Positions 37,510 through 46,652 of a stretch of DNA of 64,000 bases are shown here, in pieces (the first letter of the stretch is position 1; every line of letters begins with the position of its first letter). The translations under genes and the position numbers were made by a program. The notes beneath the pieces were generated by a model. That model worked only from the letters and a program-made list of their open reading frames with translations, had not been told where the DNA came from and did no database searches. Source of the DNA: Paraburkholderia youngii (GTDB taxonomy: Bacteria > Pseudomonadota > Gammaproteobacteria > Burkholderiales > Burkholderiaceae); NCBI RefSeq assembly GCF_013366925.1, contig NZ_JAALDK010000001.1, positions 6,198,001 through 6,262,000 of the forward strand, written 5' to 3'.

Positions 37510-38070
37510 ATGTGGAAAACCAGTATCGTGGCCATGCTGCTTGGCGCTTCGTTGCTCGCCCACGCGCAACAACAGCCAGCGCAGCAGGTCGTGCAATGGC
37601 AATTGCAGGTAGTGAAAGATGGCCAGCAGATCGATGCGTTCGACGGCACCACTACCGTCGGCCAGGCGCGCACGGATACGCATCACCAGGTCGTGCAACA
37701 CAATGTCGGCTGCAAGGACCAGCCGGCCGGCAGCATCGATCTGTCGCGCACGATCACGGTGTCGCCGCTGCGCGTCGATCCCGAGGGCGTGATGTTTTCG
37801 ATCGACACGCAGGAAACGCTCGAGGACAACAGCGCGGGGCGCACCGACATCGGCTGCAAGCTGCCGCCGCAACCGCGCCAGGTGAGCGCGAGCCACCCGG
37901 GTCTGGTGGTGCCGCCGGATCAATGGGCGAGTTGGACGATCGTCGATCGCAATCCGAATCTCGTGTACCGCGTGCACGCGAGCGTCGTGAGCAACGGTGC
38001 GAATGCCCACGGTACGAATGGCGGCACGAGCGGCAATGGCGCCGCGACTGGCGGCAACACTCCAAACTGA
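37510..38070 (+). CDS. Hypothetical secreted protein
   Basis: The 186-residue protein has a clear signal peptide (MWKTSIVAMLLGASLLAHA, cleavage before QQQPA). The mature part is beta-rich and has two conserved-looking Cys (NVGCKDQ, DIGCKLP) that could pair. The Gly/Asn/Thr-rich tail is disordered. I do not recognise the family. It is read in the same direction as the EEP-family gene 54 bp downstream. Confidence 0.75.
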   Translation: MWKTSIVAMLLGASLLAHAQQQPAQQVVQWQLQVVKDGQQIDAFDGTTTVGQARTDTHHQVVQHNVGCKDQPAGSIDLSRTITVSPLRVDPEGVMFSIDTQETLEDNSAGRTDIGCKLPPQPRQVSASHPGLVVPPDQWASWTIVDRNPNLVYRVHASVVSNGANAHGTNGGTSGNGAATGGNTPN

Positions 38071-38124
38071 AAGGAACCGCGCGCCTGACCGGCGCGCTCA
38101 AATAGAACACGTGGATAACGCGGC

Positions 38125-38922
38125 ATGCGAAACCCAGAAGAACTGATCCGCGAGAGCCTCGCGCCGAACGATTTCGTCGCTGTGAGCTGGAACCTGCACA
38201 AAGGCCGCACACCGCTCGGTTTTCAGGCCTGGCAGGCGATGCAGCGCTGGGTTCAATCGACTCACGCGGACGCGTACTTCCTGCAGGAAGCGATGGCGCG
38301 GCGCATGCCGTCGCCGGTGTTGGCGAGCAGTTTCGGCGCGCCGATGGACGATCCACTGACCGACGTCTGGCACTGTCAGGCGACCGAAATCGCGCGCGCG
38401 CTCGAACTCGAAGTCGCACTCGGCCCGAACGTGTTCAAGCCGTCGTGGCGGCACGGCAATGCAATTCTGTCGCCGCATCCGCTCGATCTCGGCGGCCGCT
38501 GGGACATTTCCGCGCACCGCTTCGAAAAGCGCGGCCTGCTGGTCGCGCGTGCGACGTTCGGCGGGCGGCTCGTCACGCTGCTGTGCGCGCATCTCGCGCT
38601 GACGCGTCCGGCGCGCTTGCGGCAGATGAACTGGATCGCGCACTGGATCGCGAAGGAAGCCCCAGACGGTCCGCTCGTGCTGGCCGGCGACTTCAACGAT
38701 TGGCGCAACGACTCGGTGCCGCTCTTTCGCGAGCACGGCTTGCAGGAAGTCGCGACGCTGCTCGGCGAACCGGCGCGCACGTTCCCGGCGTTCTCGCCGG
38801 CGCTGTCGCTCGACAAGATGTTCGTGCGCGGCATGCAGCCGGTCGAATGGATCCAGCCGACGCAGGAGACCGCGTGGCTGTCGGATCATTTGCCGTATAT
38901 GGCGAAGTTGCGCTTGGAGTAA
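38125..38922 (+). CDS. Endonuclease/exonuclease/phosphatase family protein
   Basis: The 265-residue EEP-fold protein has SWNLHKG (metal Asn/catalytic Glu region), FLQEAMARRM, LAGDFNDWRND (Asp-X-Asn) and SDHLPYMAKL (catalytic Asp-His). The architecture is YafD-like, without a signal peptide. It probably cleaves phosphodiester bonds, but nucleic-acid, inositol or lipid substrates are all possible. Confidence 0.87.
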   Translation: MRNPEELIRESLAPNDFVAVSWNLHKGRTPLGFQAWQAMQRWVQSTHADAYFLQEAMARRMPSPVLASSFGAPMDDPLTDVWHCQATEIARALELEVALGPNVFKPSWRHGNAILSPHPLDLGGRWDISAHRFEKRGLLVARATFGGRLVTLLCAHLALTRPARLRQMNWIAHWIAKEAPDGPLVLAGDFNDWRNDSVPLFREHGLQEVATLLGEPARTFPAFSPALSLDKMFVRGMQPVEWIQPTQETAWLSDHLPYMAKLRLE

Positions 38923-38969
38923 ACGTTTTCGCTCGTTGCGCCTCCGCCAACGGAAAGCGCGTGCTCCCT

Positions 38970-40028
38970 TCACTCGCGATTCGGTGTCCAGCTCAACGCC
39001 GCTTCTATCTCTTCCCCCGGCTGCAACACGCAGCCGCCGACGTGCTCTTGTGTACCAATCGCGTTGAAGCAGTCGGTCGTGTTCGTGACCGGCTCCACGC
39101 ATAGCTGCGGATCGTTGGCCGGCGCGAACACGACCAGGTGATCGAACGGCGCGTCGGCGCGCATCGTCAGCTTGCGGCGCTCGTCGGGCCACGCGATCGT
39201 CGCCGCGCGCGACCAGTTCGAAAAGTTGTTATCCAGATCGAACGCGTCGGGTGACATGCCCGCGCGCAACGCGTCGACGGCAGGATGCGGGCCGAGATGC
39301 GTCGGCAGCACATCGGTGTCCGCGTGCCACATCGCCTGCACGTCGGCATGGATGCGCGTCGCCGCGGTGCGCGGATAGTACGGGTGATGGCCCATGCCGA
39401 ACGGCATCGGCCGATCGGCGAGATTTCGTGCGGACATCGTGATGTGCAGCGCGCCGCCGCGCAACTCGATACGCTGCCGCGCGCGATAACGAAACGGCCA
39501 GTCGCCGGTCACGCTCGCATCGGGCTCGTGCTCGAAGTGCAAGTCCACCGCGCTTTCACTGCGCGCTCCGACGCGCCACGGACGACGCCACGCGTTGCCA
39601 TGCAGCGCGTGGGCGAAATGCGGGTCGTTTCCGGCGAGATCGATCGTCGCGCCGTCGAACGCGAAGCGTGCATCGCGAATCCGGTTGCAGTACGGGAACA
39701 GCGGGAAGCTCGCCATGCGCAGCGGATCGCGCGCTTCGAACGCTTCCGGCAGCGCCGGCCGCAGCCAGTGCAACGGGCCTTCCGGCGTGACCTCATAGAA
39801 CGCCGCGAGCGCGCCGCCAATGTCCGGCGCGAGCACCGCGCGCAATGCGCCGGCCGACAACGTGACGAGGCGCGCGGCGATCGCGGGATCGTCGAGCCAT
39901 GACAGCTGCGCCGGCGATCGCATCACGGCATATGCCTCGCCCGGCCGGGCAGGATTCAGGAAAACGTCGCGCATGGTCAGACGAGGCGAAACCGCGAGCG
40001 GAAAGCGGCAACAGAAACGTGCATTCAT
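38970..40028 (-). CDS. galM: Aldose 1-epimerase (mutarotase)
   Basis: The 352-residue protein has family motifs FPLFPYCNRIRDARF, HALHGNAWR (His), MPFGMGHHPYYP (catalytic His) and CVEPVTN (catalytic Glu). It interconverts alpha and beta aldohexoses. ATG 40028 is set by AAGGAG five bases upstream. It is divergent from the LacI regulator and shares its operator region, so it belongs with the sugar ABC system and would supply the anomer used internally. Confidence 0.9.
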   Translation of the reverse strand: MNARFCCRFPLAVSPRLTMRDVFLNPARPGEAYAVMRSPAQLSWLDDPAIAARLVTLSAGALRAVLAPDIGGALAAFYEVTPEGPLHWLRPALPEAFEARDPLRMASFPLFPYCNRIRDARFAFDGATIDLAGNDPHFAHALHGNAWRRPWRVGARSESAVDLHFEHEPDASVTGDWPFRYRARQRIELRGGALHITMSARNLADRPMPFGMGHHPYYPRTAATRIHADVQAMWHADTDVLPTHLGPHPAVDALRAGMSPDAFDLDNNFSNWSRAATIAWPDERRKLTMRADAPFDHLVVFAPANDPQLCVEPVTNTTDCFNAIGTQEHVGGCVLQPGEEIEAALSWTPNRE

Positions 40029-40116
40029 ATCTCCTTTGACGTGCCGCGCACCCCGCGGCCGGCGGACTACGGCAGTCCGCCCCAAGCGAGAATCGCACGA
40101 CACCGCATTGCCGGTC

Positions 40117-40136
40117 AATATTATTAGTAATAAATT
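40117..40136. promoter_or_regulatory. Candidate LacI-type operator 1
   Basis: The core TTATTA-G-TAATAA (40121-40133) is a perfect odd-length palindrome within AATATTATTAGTAATAAATT. It sits 89 bp upstream of galM and 150 bp upstream of lacI, in the divergent promoter region. Confidence 0.65.
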
Positions 40137-40208
40137 CGTTCAAAAAGAGCCGGTGACGGAGCGTAAGCTCAATTCCCAATTGGCGGGTTAGCGCGCGTTG
40201 CCGCGCGC

Positions 40209-40224
40209 ATATTATTAGTGGTAC
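40209..40224. promoter_or_regulatory. Candidate LacI-type operator 2
   Basis: ATATTATTAGTGGTAC shares the left half ATATTATTAGT exactly with the other two sites; the right half is degenerate. It is 64 bp upstream of the regulator start, where it could mediate autoregulation. Confidence 0.6.
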
Positions 40225-40287
40225 CGTCAGCAGCATGATGCCGCTGGCATTCCCCTGCTTCAGCGCCGCCCCAGCGCGGCCCGCACA

Positions 40288-41370
40288 ATGAAAAAATCGA
40301 CTCAACGCCGTCCCACCATGACCGACATCGCCAAGCTCACCGGCGTGTCGCAATCCACCGTCTCGCTCGTGCTCAACAACGCGGCCGGCGCGAAGTTCTC
40401 CGAGGCCACCCGCAACAAGGTGCTGAAGGCCGCGCACGACCTCGGCTACCGGCTGTCGCTGCGCGAGCCGCTCACCGCATCGAGCGACGAGCGCAATCTG
40501 ATCGTCTATCTGGCCGATGAAATCTCCACGAGCCCACACCCGGTCGTCAACATCGACGGCGCGCGCGACGCAGCGTATGCGAGCGGCAAGATGCTCGCCG
40601 TCTATTCGACGCACGGCAACGCCGACATCGAAAAACAGGTACTCGACACAGTCATCACCAATCCGCACGTATTCGGCGTGATCTACGCGACCGTCTACAC
40701 GCGCAAGGTCGCGCCGCCCGCCGCGCTGTCGCAGGTGCCGACCGTGCTGCTGAACTGCTACACCGGCGACAGCACGTTTTCGTCGGTGGTGCCGGCCGAG
40801 GTCGCGGGCGGCCATCTGGCGACCGAGTACTTGCTGCAGGCTGGCCACCGGCGCATCGGCTATATCAACGGCGAGCCATGGCAGGACGCCGCGAAAGACC
40901 GCCTGAAGGGCTACCGCACCGCGCTCGCGACCGCCGATCTGCCGTTCGCGGCCGAACTCGTGCGCGACGGCGACTGGAGTTCGGGCCTCGGCTTCGAGCT
41001 GACGCTGTCGCTGATGCGCGAAGCCAATCCGCCCACCGCGATCTTCTGCGCGAACGACCTGACCGCGATCGGCGCGATCGAGGCGCTCAAGCAGCTCGGT
41101 CTGCGCGTGCCCGAGGACGTGTCGGTGCTCGGCTACGACGACCAGGAAATCGCCCGCCACACACATCCGCCGCTGTCGACGGTGGTGCTGCCCAACTACG
41201 AACTCGGCCGCTGGGCCGTCGAGACGTTGCTGCAGGAAGAGCACAACCGCGCGGCCGGCGCACCGGTGCGCCATCGCACGGTGAAGCTCGACGGACCACT
41301 GGTCGAACGCGCCTCGGTCAGGGTAATTACCGAGGCAAAACCGGCGACGATTAATATTATTAGTGATTGA
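40288..41370 (+). CDS. LacI-family transcriptional regulator of the sugar ABC operon
   Basis: The 360-residue protein has an N-terminal HTH (MTDIAKLTGVSQSTVSLVLNN, about 12-32) and a hinge helix. The periplasmic-binding-like ligand domain has ERNLIVYLADE, HLATEYLLQAGHRRIGYING and ICFAND-type FCANDLTAIGA. It probably represses the adjacent genes until a sugar binds. Three matching palindromic motifs flank it (40117, 40209, 41354). It is read together with the binding-protein gene, 175 bp downstream. Confidence 0.92.
   Translation: MKKSTQRRPTMTDIAKLTGVSQSTVSLVLNNAAGAKFSEATRNKVLKAAHDLGYRLSLREPLTASSDERNLIVYLADEISTSPHPVVNIDGARDAAYASGKMLAVYSTHGNADIEKQVLDTVITNPHVFGVIYATVYTRKVAPPAALSQVPTVLLNCYTGDSTFSSVVPAEVAGGHLATEYLLQAGHRRIGYINGEPWQDAAKDRLKGYRTALATADLPFAAELVRDGDWSSGLGFELTLSLMREANPPTAIFCANDLTAIGAIEALKQLGLRVPEDVSVLGYDDQEIARHTHPPLSTVVLPNYELGRWAVETLLQEEHNRAAGAPVRHRTVKLDGPLVERASVRVITEAKPATINIISD
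41354..41370. promoter_or_regulatory. Candidate LacI-type operator 3
   Basis: ATATTATTAGTGATTGA overlaps the last codons and stop of the regulator and lies about 175 bp upstream of the binding-protein start. It carries the same ATATTATTAGT half-site. An AT-rich stretch CGATAATAATTCC follows directly and may be part of the promoter. Confidence 0.6.
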
Positions 41371-41545
41371 CCGATAATAATTCCGAGTGGAATAATCGGC
41401 ATGTCGGGTCGGGAAGAACGCGCACCGGTGGGTTATAGCCAACTGCATCCTCGCCGTCGAAACAGCGCCGGGCTCCCGGCTGGACAGAGACAATCCCGAG
41501 CAGCACAAAAAGCAAATACACCGTCACCGGTTACTGGAGGAAGAC

Positions 41546-42565
41546 ATGGCGTCGCTCATTACGCAGTCGCGCATGCACGCGCGCAAGCAGCAGATTCGTC
41601 CGCTCGCAGCTTCGCTGCTGGCTCTGGCAATCGGTGTCGGCGCGGCGGCCGCGCATGCCGACGACGCATTGCCGAAGCTGGCGACCAAGACCCCGTTGAA
41701 GGTCGGCTTCGCGCAGACCGAAAGCAACAACCCGTGGCGTCTCGCTGAAACCAGGAGCTTCAAGGACATCGCCGCGAAATGCGGCTGGCAGATCGTGATG
41801 ACCGACGCCAACGGCTCCAACTCCAAACAGGTCTCCGACATTCAAAGCATGATCGCCCAGCACGTCGATCTGCTGGTATTCCCGCCGCGCGAAGAAAAGC
41901 CGCTCGCGCCGGTCGTGCTGCAGGCGAAGAAGGCCGGCATTCCGGTGATCCTCGTCGACCGCAACGTCGACCAGTCGGTCGCGAAGGCGGGCCGCGACTA
42001 CATCACGTTCATCGGCTCGGACTTCATCGATCAGGGTCACCGCGCCGCCGACTGGCTCGTCAAGGCAACGGGCGGCAAGGCGAAGATCATCGAGCTCGAA
42101 GGCACGACGGGTGCGTCGGCCGCGAACGATCGCAAGAAGGGCTTCGACGAAGTGATCGCGAAGAACCCCGGCATGACGATCATCGCGTCGCAAAGCGGCG
42201 ACTTCGCGCGCGACACCGGCCGCAAGGTGATGGAAACGCTGCTGCAGGCGCATCCTGACGTGACCGCCGTGTACGCGCACAACGATGAAATGGCGCTCGG
42301 CGCGATCGCCGCGATCAAGGCGGCCGGCAAGCAGCCGGGCAAGGACATCCAGATCGTCACGATCGACGGGACCAAGGGCGGCATGGACGCGATCGCGGCT
42401 GGCGAGCTCGGCGCGAGCGTGCAGTCGAGCCCGTTCTTCGGCCCGCTCGCCTGCGACGTTGCGCAGCGCTATGCGAAGGGTGAAAAGATCCCGACCTGGG
42501 TCAAGGTGTCCGACCGCTTCTACGACAAGGAAAACGTGCAGCAGAACATGCAGTACGGCTATTGA
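41546..42565 (+). CDS. Sugar ABC transporter substrate-binding protein (YtfQ-like)
   Basis: The 339-residue protein has a signal peptide (LALAIGVGAAAAHA) and mature start DDALPKL. Type I periplasmic fold motifs are VGFAQTESNNPWRLAETRS, IPVILVDRNVD, YITFIGSDFIDQG and YAHNDEMALGAI. The TITF/GSDF and WR-ETRS pattern is closest to YtfQ, the galactofuranose-binding protein, and fits the nearby mutarotase. GGAGG stands directly before ATG 41546. Ribose or galactose binding remains possible. Confidence 0.88.
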   Translation: MASLITQSRMHARKQQIRPLAASLLALAIGVGAAAAHADDALPKLATKTPLKVGFAQTESNNPWRLAETRSFKDIAAKCGWQIVMTDANGSNSKQVSDIQSMIAQHVDLLVFPPREEKPLAPVVLQAKKAGIPVILVDRNVDQSVAKAGRDYITFIGSDFIDQGHRAADWLVKATGGKAKIIELEGTTGASAANDRKKGFDEVIAKNPGMTIIASQSGDFARDTGRKVMETLLQAHPDVTAVYAHNDEMALGAIAAIKAAGKQPGKDIQIVTIDGTKGGMDAIAAGELGASVQSSPFFGPLACDVAQRYAKGEKIPTWVKVSDRFYDKENVQQNMQYGY

Positions 42566-42830
42566 TCGCAAGCATCGGGAAGTGCCCCGGGGCGGCATAT
42601 TCCCGGGGACTCCCTTCGGCGTTGTAGCAGGAAGTCACCCGCCTTCTACGAATGTCTCCTCGTCGGGCGGGTGGCGGGAAGGCTTCGAAGCGACGCGCCC
42701 GTGACCGACGGACCGTCGCTTCGCTTTTATACGGGCGTAACATGGGCCGCACGCGCTGGGGCGGCCCGACCGCGTCGCCAGCAACAGGTCATCCGGCAAT
42801 ATCGGCAGCATCCGCATCAGGAGAACTCCC

Positions 42831-44456
42831 GTGACGGAATCTGGCAAAGAGACGCCACACTCCCCCCTTACCCGTTCGCCGCTGCTCGAGATGCAGGACA
42901 TCGGCATCAGCTTCGGCGGCGTGCCCGCGTTGCGCGGCGCGAATCTGAGCGTGGCAGCCGGCGAAGTGCACGCACTGATCGGCCAGAATGGCGCCGGCAA
43001 ATCGACGATGATCAAGATCCTGACCGGCGCCTATCGGCGCGGCTCGGGCAGCGTGCGCTTCGAAGGCCGCGAGGTCGATTTCCGCACGCCGAAGCAGGCG
43101 CGCGAAGCGGGCATCAGCACGATCTACCAGGAGATCAACCTGGTACCGTTCCGCTCGGTCGCGGAAAACATCTTTCTGGGCCGCGAGCCGCGCCGCTTCG
43201 GTCTGATCGACTGGCGCACGGTGCAGCAGCGCGCGGCGGCGCTGCTCGATTCGTTCGGTTTGCAGATCGACGTGAAGAAGCCGGTCGGCCGTTACTCGAC
43301 CGCGATCCAGCAGATGGTGGCGCTGGCGCGCGCGGTGTCGTCGGACGCGAAGATGGTGATCATGGACGAGTCGACGTCGTCGCTCGACGAGCGCGAGGTC
43401 GAACTGCTGTTCACCGTCGTGCGCAAGCTGCGCGACGACGGCCGCGCGGTGATCTTCGTGTCGCACCGGCTCGACGAGCTTTACGCGCTGTGCGATCGCG
43501 TGACCGTGATGCGCGATGGCCAGACGGTCGCGCAAAGCACGATGGCCGAGATGGACAAGCTGCAGCTCGTCACGACGATGCTCGGCCGCTCGCTCGCCGC
43601 GGTCGTGCAGGACGACACGGCAACGCGCGAAGCGAATCTCGCGAAGCGCGGCAAGCAGGTGATCGGCGCGACACAGCTTGGCGCGCCGCCGAAGGTCAAC
43701 GGCGTGTCGCTCGACGTGCACGCCGGCGAGGCGGTGGGTCTGGCCGGCCTGCTCGGCTCGGGCCGCACCGAAACGATGCGGCTGATGTTCGGCGCCGATC
43801 CGCTGGCGCAAGGCTCGCTCGCGATCGGCGGCGAGACGGTCGCGCTGAAATCTCCGCAGGACGCGATCGCTCGCGGCCTCGCGTACCTGACCGAAGACCG
43901 CAAGGGCGAAGGCATCGTCCCCGAACTGTCGGTGCGCGACAACCTGACGCTCGTCTGCCTGCGCACGCTTGCGAAAAACGGCATCGTCGATGTGAAGAAG
44001 CAGCAGGTGATCGTCGATCGCTTCATCGCTTCGCTCGGCATCAAGCTGCGCTCGGCCGATCAGCCGATCCGCGAGCTGTCGGGCGGCAATCAGCAGAAAG
44101 TGCTGCTCGCGCGCTGGCTCGCGGCCGAACCAGCGCTGCTGCTGCTCGACGAGCCGACGCGCGGCATCGACGTCGGCGCGAAAGCCGACGTCGCGAAGAT
44201 CGTGCGCGAGTTGCGCGACGCGGGGCTCGCGGTGCTGCTGTCCGCGTCCGAGCTCGAAGAGCTGACCGCGGTCGCCGATCGCGCGGTCGTGATCCGCGAC
44301 GGCCGCACGGTCGCCGAACTGAACGGAGCCGATATGAGCGAGACCGCGATCATGGATGCGATCGCCTACGGCAGCGAGGGCCAATCTGCGCTCGCGCAAG
44401 CCGCGCGAGCGGCACATATCGAAGACGCGCTGGAGGGCGACCGTCATGGCGCTTAA
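42831..44456 (+). CDS. Sugar ABC transporter ATP-binding protein (two-domain, YtfR/MglA-like)
   Basis: The 541-residue protein has two fused ATPase domains. The first has Walker A GQNGAGKST and Walker B VIMDEST. The second has a degenerate P-loop GLLGSGRTE, signature LSGGNQQK and Walker B LLLDEPTRGID, the usual asymmetry of monosaccharide importers. The start is a GTG at 42831, set by CAGGAG upstream. A GC-rich inverted repeat in the 265-bp gap after the binding-protein gene could reduce readthrough and so give more binding protein than transporter. Confidence 0.93.
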   Translation: MTESGKETPHSPLTRSPLLEMQDIGISFGGVPALRGANLSVAAGEVHALIGQNGAGKSTMIKILTGAYRRGSGSVRFEGREVDFRTPKQAREAGISTIYQEINLVPFRSVAENIFLGREPRRFGLIDWRTVQQRAAALLDSFGLQIDVKKPVGRYSTAIQQMVALARAVSSDAKMVIMDESTSSLDEREVELLFTVVRKLRDDGRAVIFVSHRLDELYALCDRVTVMRDGQTVAQSTMAEMDKLQLVTTMLGRSLAAVVQDDTATREANLAKRGKQVIGATQLGAPPKVNGVSLDVHAGEAVGLAGLLGSGRTETMRLMFGADPLAQGSLAIGGETVALKSPQDAIARGLAYLTEDRKGEGIVPELSVRDNLTLVCLRTLAKNGIVDVKKQQVIVDRFIASLGIKLRSADQPIRELSGGNQQKVLLARWLAAEPALLLLDEPTRGIDVGAKADVAKIVRELRDAGLAVLLSASELEELTAVADRAVVIRDGRTVAELNGADMSETAIMDAIAYGSEGQSALAQAARAAHIEDALEGDRHGA

Positions 44457-45486
44457 GCTGCATTCCAATCCGCTGCGCGGCGAGGCGCCGGGCGCCGATA
44501 CAACCATGATGCAATCGACCGACACGCCGCCCGCTCGGTCCGCGAGCACCGTGCAGAAGTGGCGCCATCTCGCGATGCAGCGCGAAGTGATCGTGCTGCT
44601 CGCGATGGTGCTGTTCAACCTGATCTTCACGCCGCATTTCTGGTCGCTGCAGACCTTCAACGTGAACATGACGCAGGTCGTGACCATCGTGATCGTCGGC
44701 ATCGGCATGACGCTGGTCGTGGCGACGGGCGGCATCGATCTGTCGGTGGGCGCGTCGATGGCGATTGCAGGCGCGCTCGCGCCGATGCTGTTCCTCAACA
44801 TCGCGGGACCGCTCGGCATCGCGCTCGCGTTCGTGCTGCCGGTGTTGGCGGCCGCCCTGTGCGGCGTGTTCAACGGCCTGCTCGTCACGCGATTATCGGT
44901 GCAGCCGATCGTCGCGACGCTCGTGCTGTTCATCGCCGGACGTGGCATCGCGCAGGTCGTCACCGACGGCAGCCTACAGGCGTTCAACACGCCAGCCTTT
45001 CAGTGGATCGCGCTCGGCAAGGTCGCGGGCGTGCCATTCCAGGTGCTGCTGATGCTCGCGCTGGTCGGCGTATTCGTGTGGGTCGTGCGCAAGACGCTGT
45101 TCGGCCAGTATCTGCTGATCACCGGCGGCAACGAGAAAGCCGCGTATCTGAGCGGCGTGCCGACCGCTGCCGTCAAGATGGTCGCGTACACGCTGTGCGC
45201 GGCGCTCGCGGGCCTCGCGGGGCTGATCTCGATCTCGGTGAATTCCTCGTCGGACGCGAACGTCGTGGGGCTCGGCGTCGAACTCGATGCGATCGCGGCG
45301 GTCGCGGTCGGCGGCACCGCGCTGACGGGCGGCAAAGCGTATATAGGCGGCACGCTGATCGGCGCGCTGATCATCCAGTTGCTGCGCTATACGCTGCTCG
45401 CGCACGGCATTCCCGATGCGGCCGCGCTCGTCGTGAAGGCCGGCATCATCGTCGCGGCGGTTTACGTGCAGCGGCGCTCGCGCTGA
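44446..45486 (+). CDS. Sugar ABC transporter permease 1 (YtfT-like)
   Basis: The 346-residue BPD_transp_2 permease has about nine hydrophobic segments, the conserved ATGGIDLSVGASMA motif and the C-terminal LIGALIIQLLRYTLL segment. The ATG overlaps the ATPase gene by 11 bases. A 40-residue cytoplasmic N-terminal extension precedes TM1. Two different permeases after one ATPase is the YtfT-YjfF layout. Confidence 0.9.
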   Translation: MALKLHSNPLRGEAPGADTTMMQSTDTPPARSASTVQKWRHLAMQREVIVLLAMVLFNLIFTPHFWSLQTFNVNMTQVVTIVIVGIGMTLVVATGGIDLSVGASMAIAGALAPMLFLNIAGPLGIALAFVLPVLAAALCGVFNGLLVTRLSVQPIVATLVLFIAGRGIAQVVTDGSLQAFNTPAFQWIALGKVAGVPFQVLLMLALVGVFVWVVRKTLFGQYLLITGGNEKAAYLSGVPTAAVKMVAYTLCAALAGLAGLISISVNSSSDANVVGLGVELDAIAAVAVGGTALTGGKAYIGGTLIGALIIQLLRYTLLAHGIPDAAALVVKAGIIVAAVYVQRRSR

Positions 45487-45508
45487 CAACCTTTCCGGAT
45501 TCGATGCG

Positions 45509-46465
45509 ATGAAAAAGAATCTTCCCATCCTGCTTGCGCTCGCGGCGCTCGTCGTCTTTGGCCTCGTGCGCTATGACCACTTCGGCTCGGCGTACAACAT
45601 CACATCGTTCTGGCGCTACAACTCGATGTTCGCGCTGATCTCGATCGGCATGGCCTTCGTGATCATCACGGGCGGCATCGATCTTTCGGTCGGCACGGTC
45701 GCGGCGCTCGCCAGCGTGGTCGCCGCGCTGACGAGCGTCTACGGGGGCTGGGTCGCGGTGCTGGCGGGCTGCGCGGCCGGGCTCGCGGTCGGCGTGCTGA
45801 ACGGCATCATCATCACGCGGCTCAAGATCCTGCCGTTCATCGTCACGCTCGCGACGAGCCTCGGCGCGCACGGCGTCGCGCTGTTGCTGGGCAAGAACGA
45901 TGCGGTCTCGATCGCGGCCGATTCGAACTTCGGCAACTTCGGTCAGGGCGACCTGTTCGGACTGCCGATCCCGGGACTCGTCGCGCTGGTCGCCGCGGTG
46001 GCCGGCTGGCTCGCGCTGCGCAGCACGCGCTTCGGGCGGCACTCGCTCGCGATCGGCGGCAGCGAGGAGGCCGCGCGGCTGATGGGGCTTAACGTGGACC
46101 GCACCCTGGTGATGGCCTATGCGGTCAGCGGGCTGCTCGCCGGCATGGCGGGCGTGATCCTCGCCGCGCAGTTCGGCGCGGGGCAGCCGAACGAAGGCGT
46201 CGGCTGGGAGCTGTTCGCGATCTCGGCGGTCGTGCTCGGTGGCACGCTGCTGACCGGCGGCGAAGGTTTCGTCGCGATGACGATCGCCGGCGTGCTGCTG
46301 CTCGGGCTCGTGTTCAATCTGCTGAACTTCGAGAACGGACTCGGCTTCATCAGTCTGTCCGCGTACTGGCAATCGGTGATTCGCGGCGTGTTCCTGCTAC
46401 TCGTGATCGTGCTGCAGGCGCGGGTGCTGAAACAGCGAGGAAAAAAGCGGGCGGCGGCGGCCTGA
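45509..46465 (+). CDS. Sugar ABC transporter permease 2 (YjfF-like)
   Basis: The 318-residue paralogue of permease 1 has IITGGIDLSVGTVAAL and LGGTLLTGGEGFVAM, with about nine TM segments. It ends in a basic tail QRGKKRAAAA. It lies 22 bp after permease 1. The pair probably forms a heterodimeric channel with the two-domain ATPase. Confidence 0.9.
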   Translation: MKKNLPILLALAALVVFGLVRYDHFGSAYNITSFWRYNSMFALISIGMAFVIITGGIDLSVGTVAALASVVAALTSVYGGWVAVLAGCAAGLAVGVLNGIIITRLKILPFIVTLATSLGAHGVALLLGKNDAVSIAADSNFGNFGQGDLFGLPIPGLVALVAAVAGWLALRSTRFGRHSLAIGGSEEAARLMGLNVDRTLVMAYAVSGLLAGMAGVILAAQFGAGQPNEGVGWELFAISAVVLGGTLLTGGEGFVAMTIAGVLLLGLVFNLLNFENGLGFISLSAYWQSVIRGVFLLLVIVLQARVLKQRGKKRAAAA

Positions 46466-46652
46466 GCAAGCGGCACCCGCGAGTTGGCGTCAACAATACC
46501 ATCGGACAGATTTTCCTTATTTGACTGAGGCTTGCCGCTACAATCGCCGCCCCCGACCCATATCTGTGTACCGATAGACTCGCCGTGAAACCGTGTGACC
46601 GTGACGTGTCCCCGACGCGTCAGGACGTCCCCGATCGTCGTCCTCGGTTTCC

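Noticed and set aside
42789..44990. A 733-codon minus-strand frame opposite the ABC ATPase
   Set aside because: Antisense shadow caused by high GC; the plus strand has complete Walker motifs and a ribosome site.
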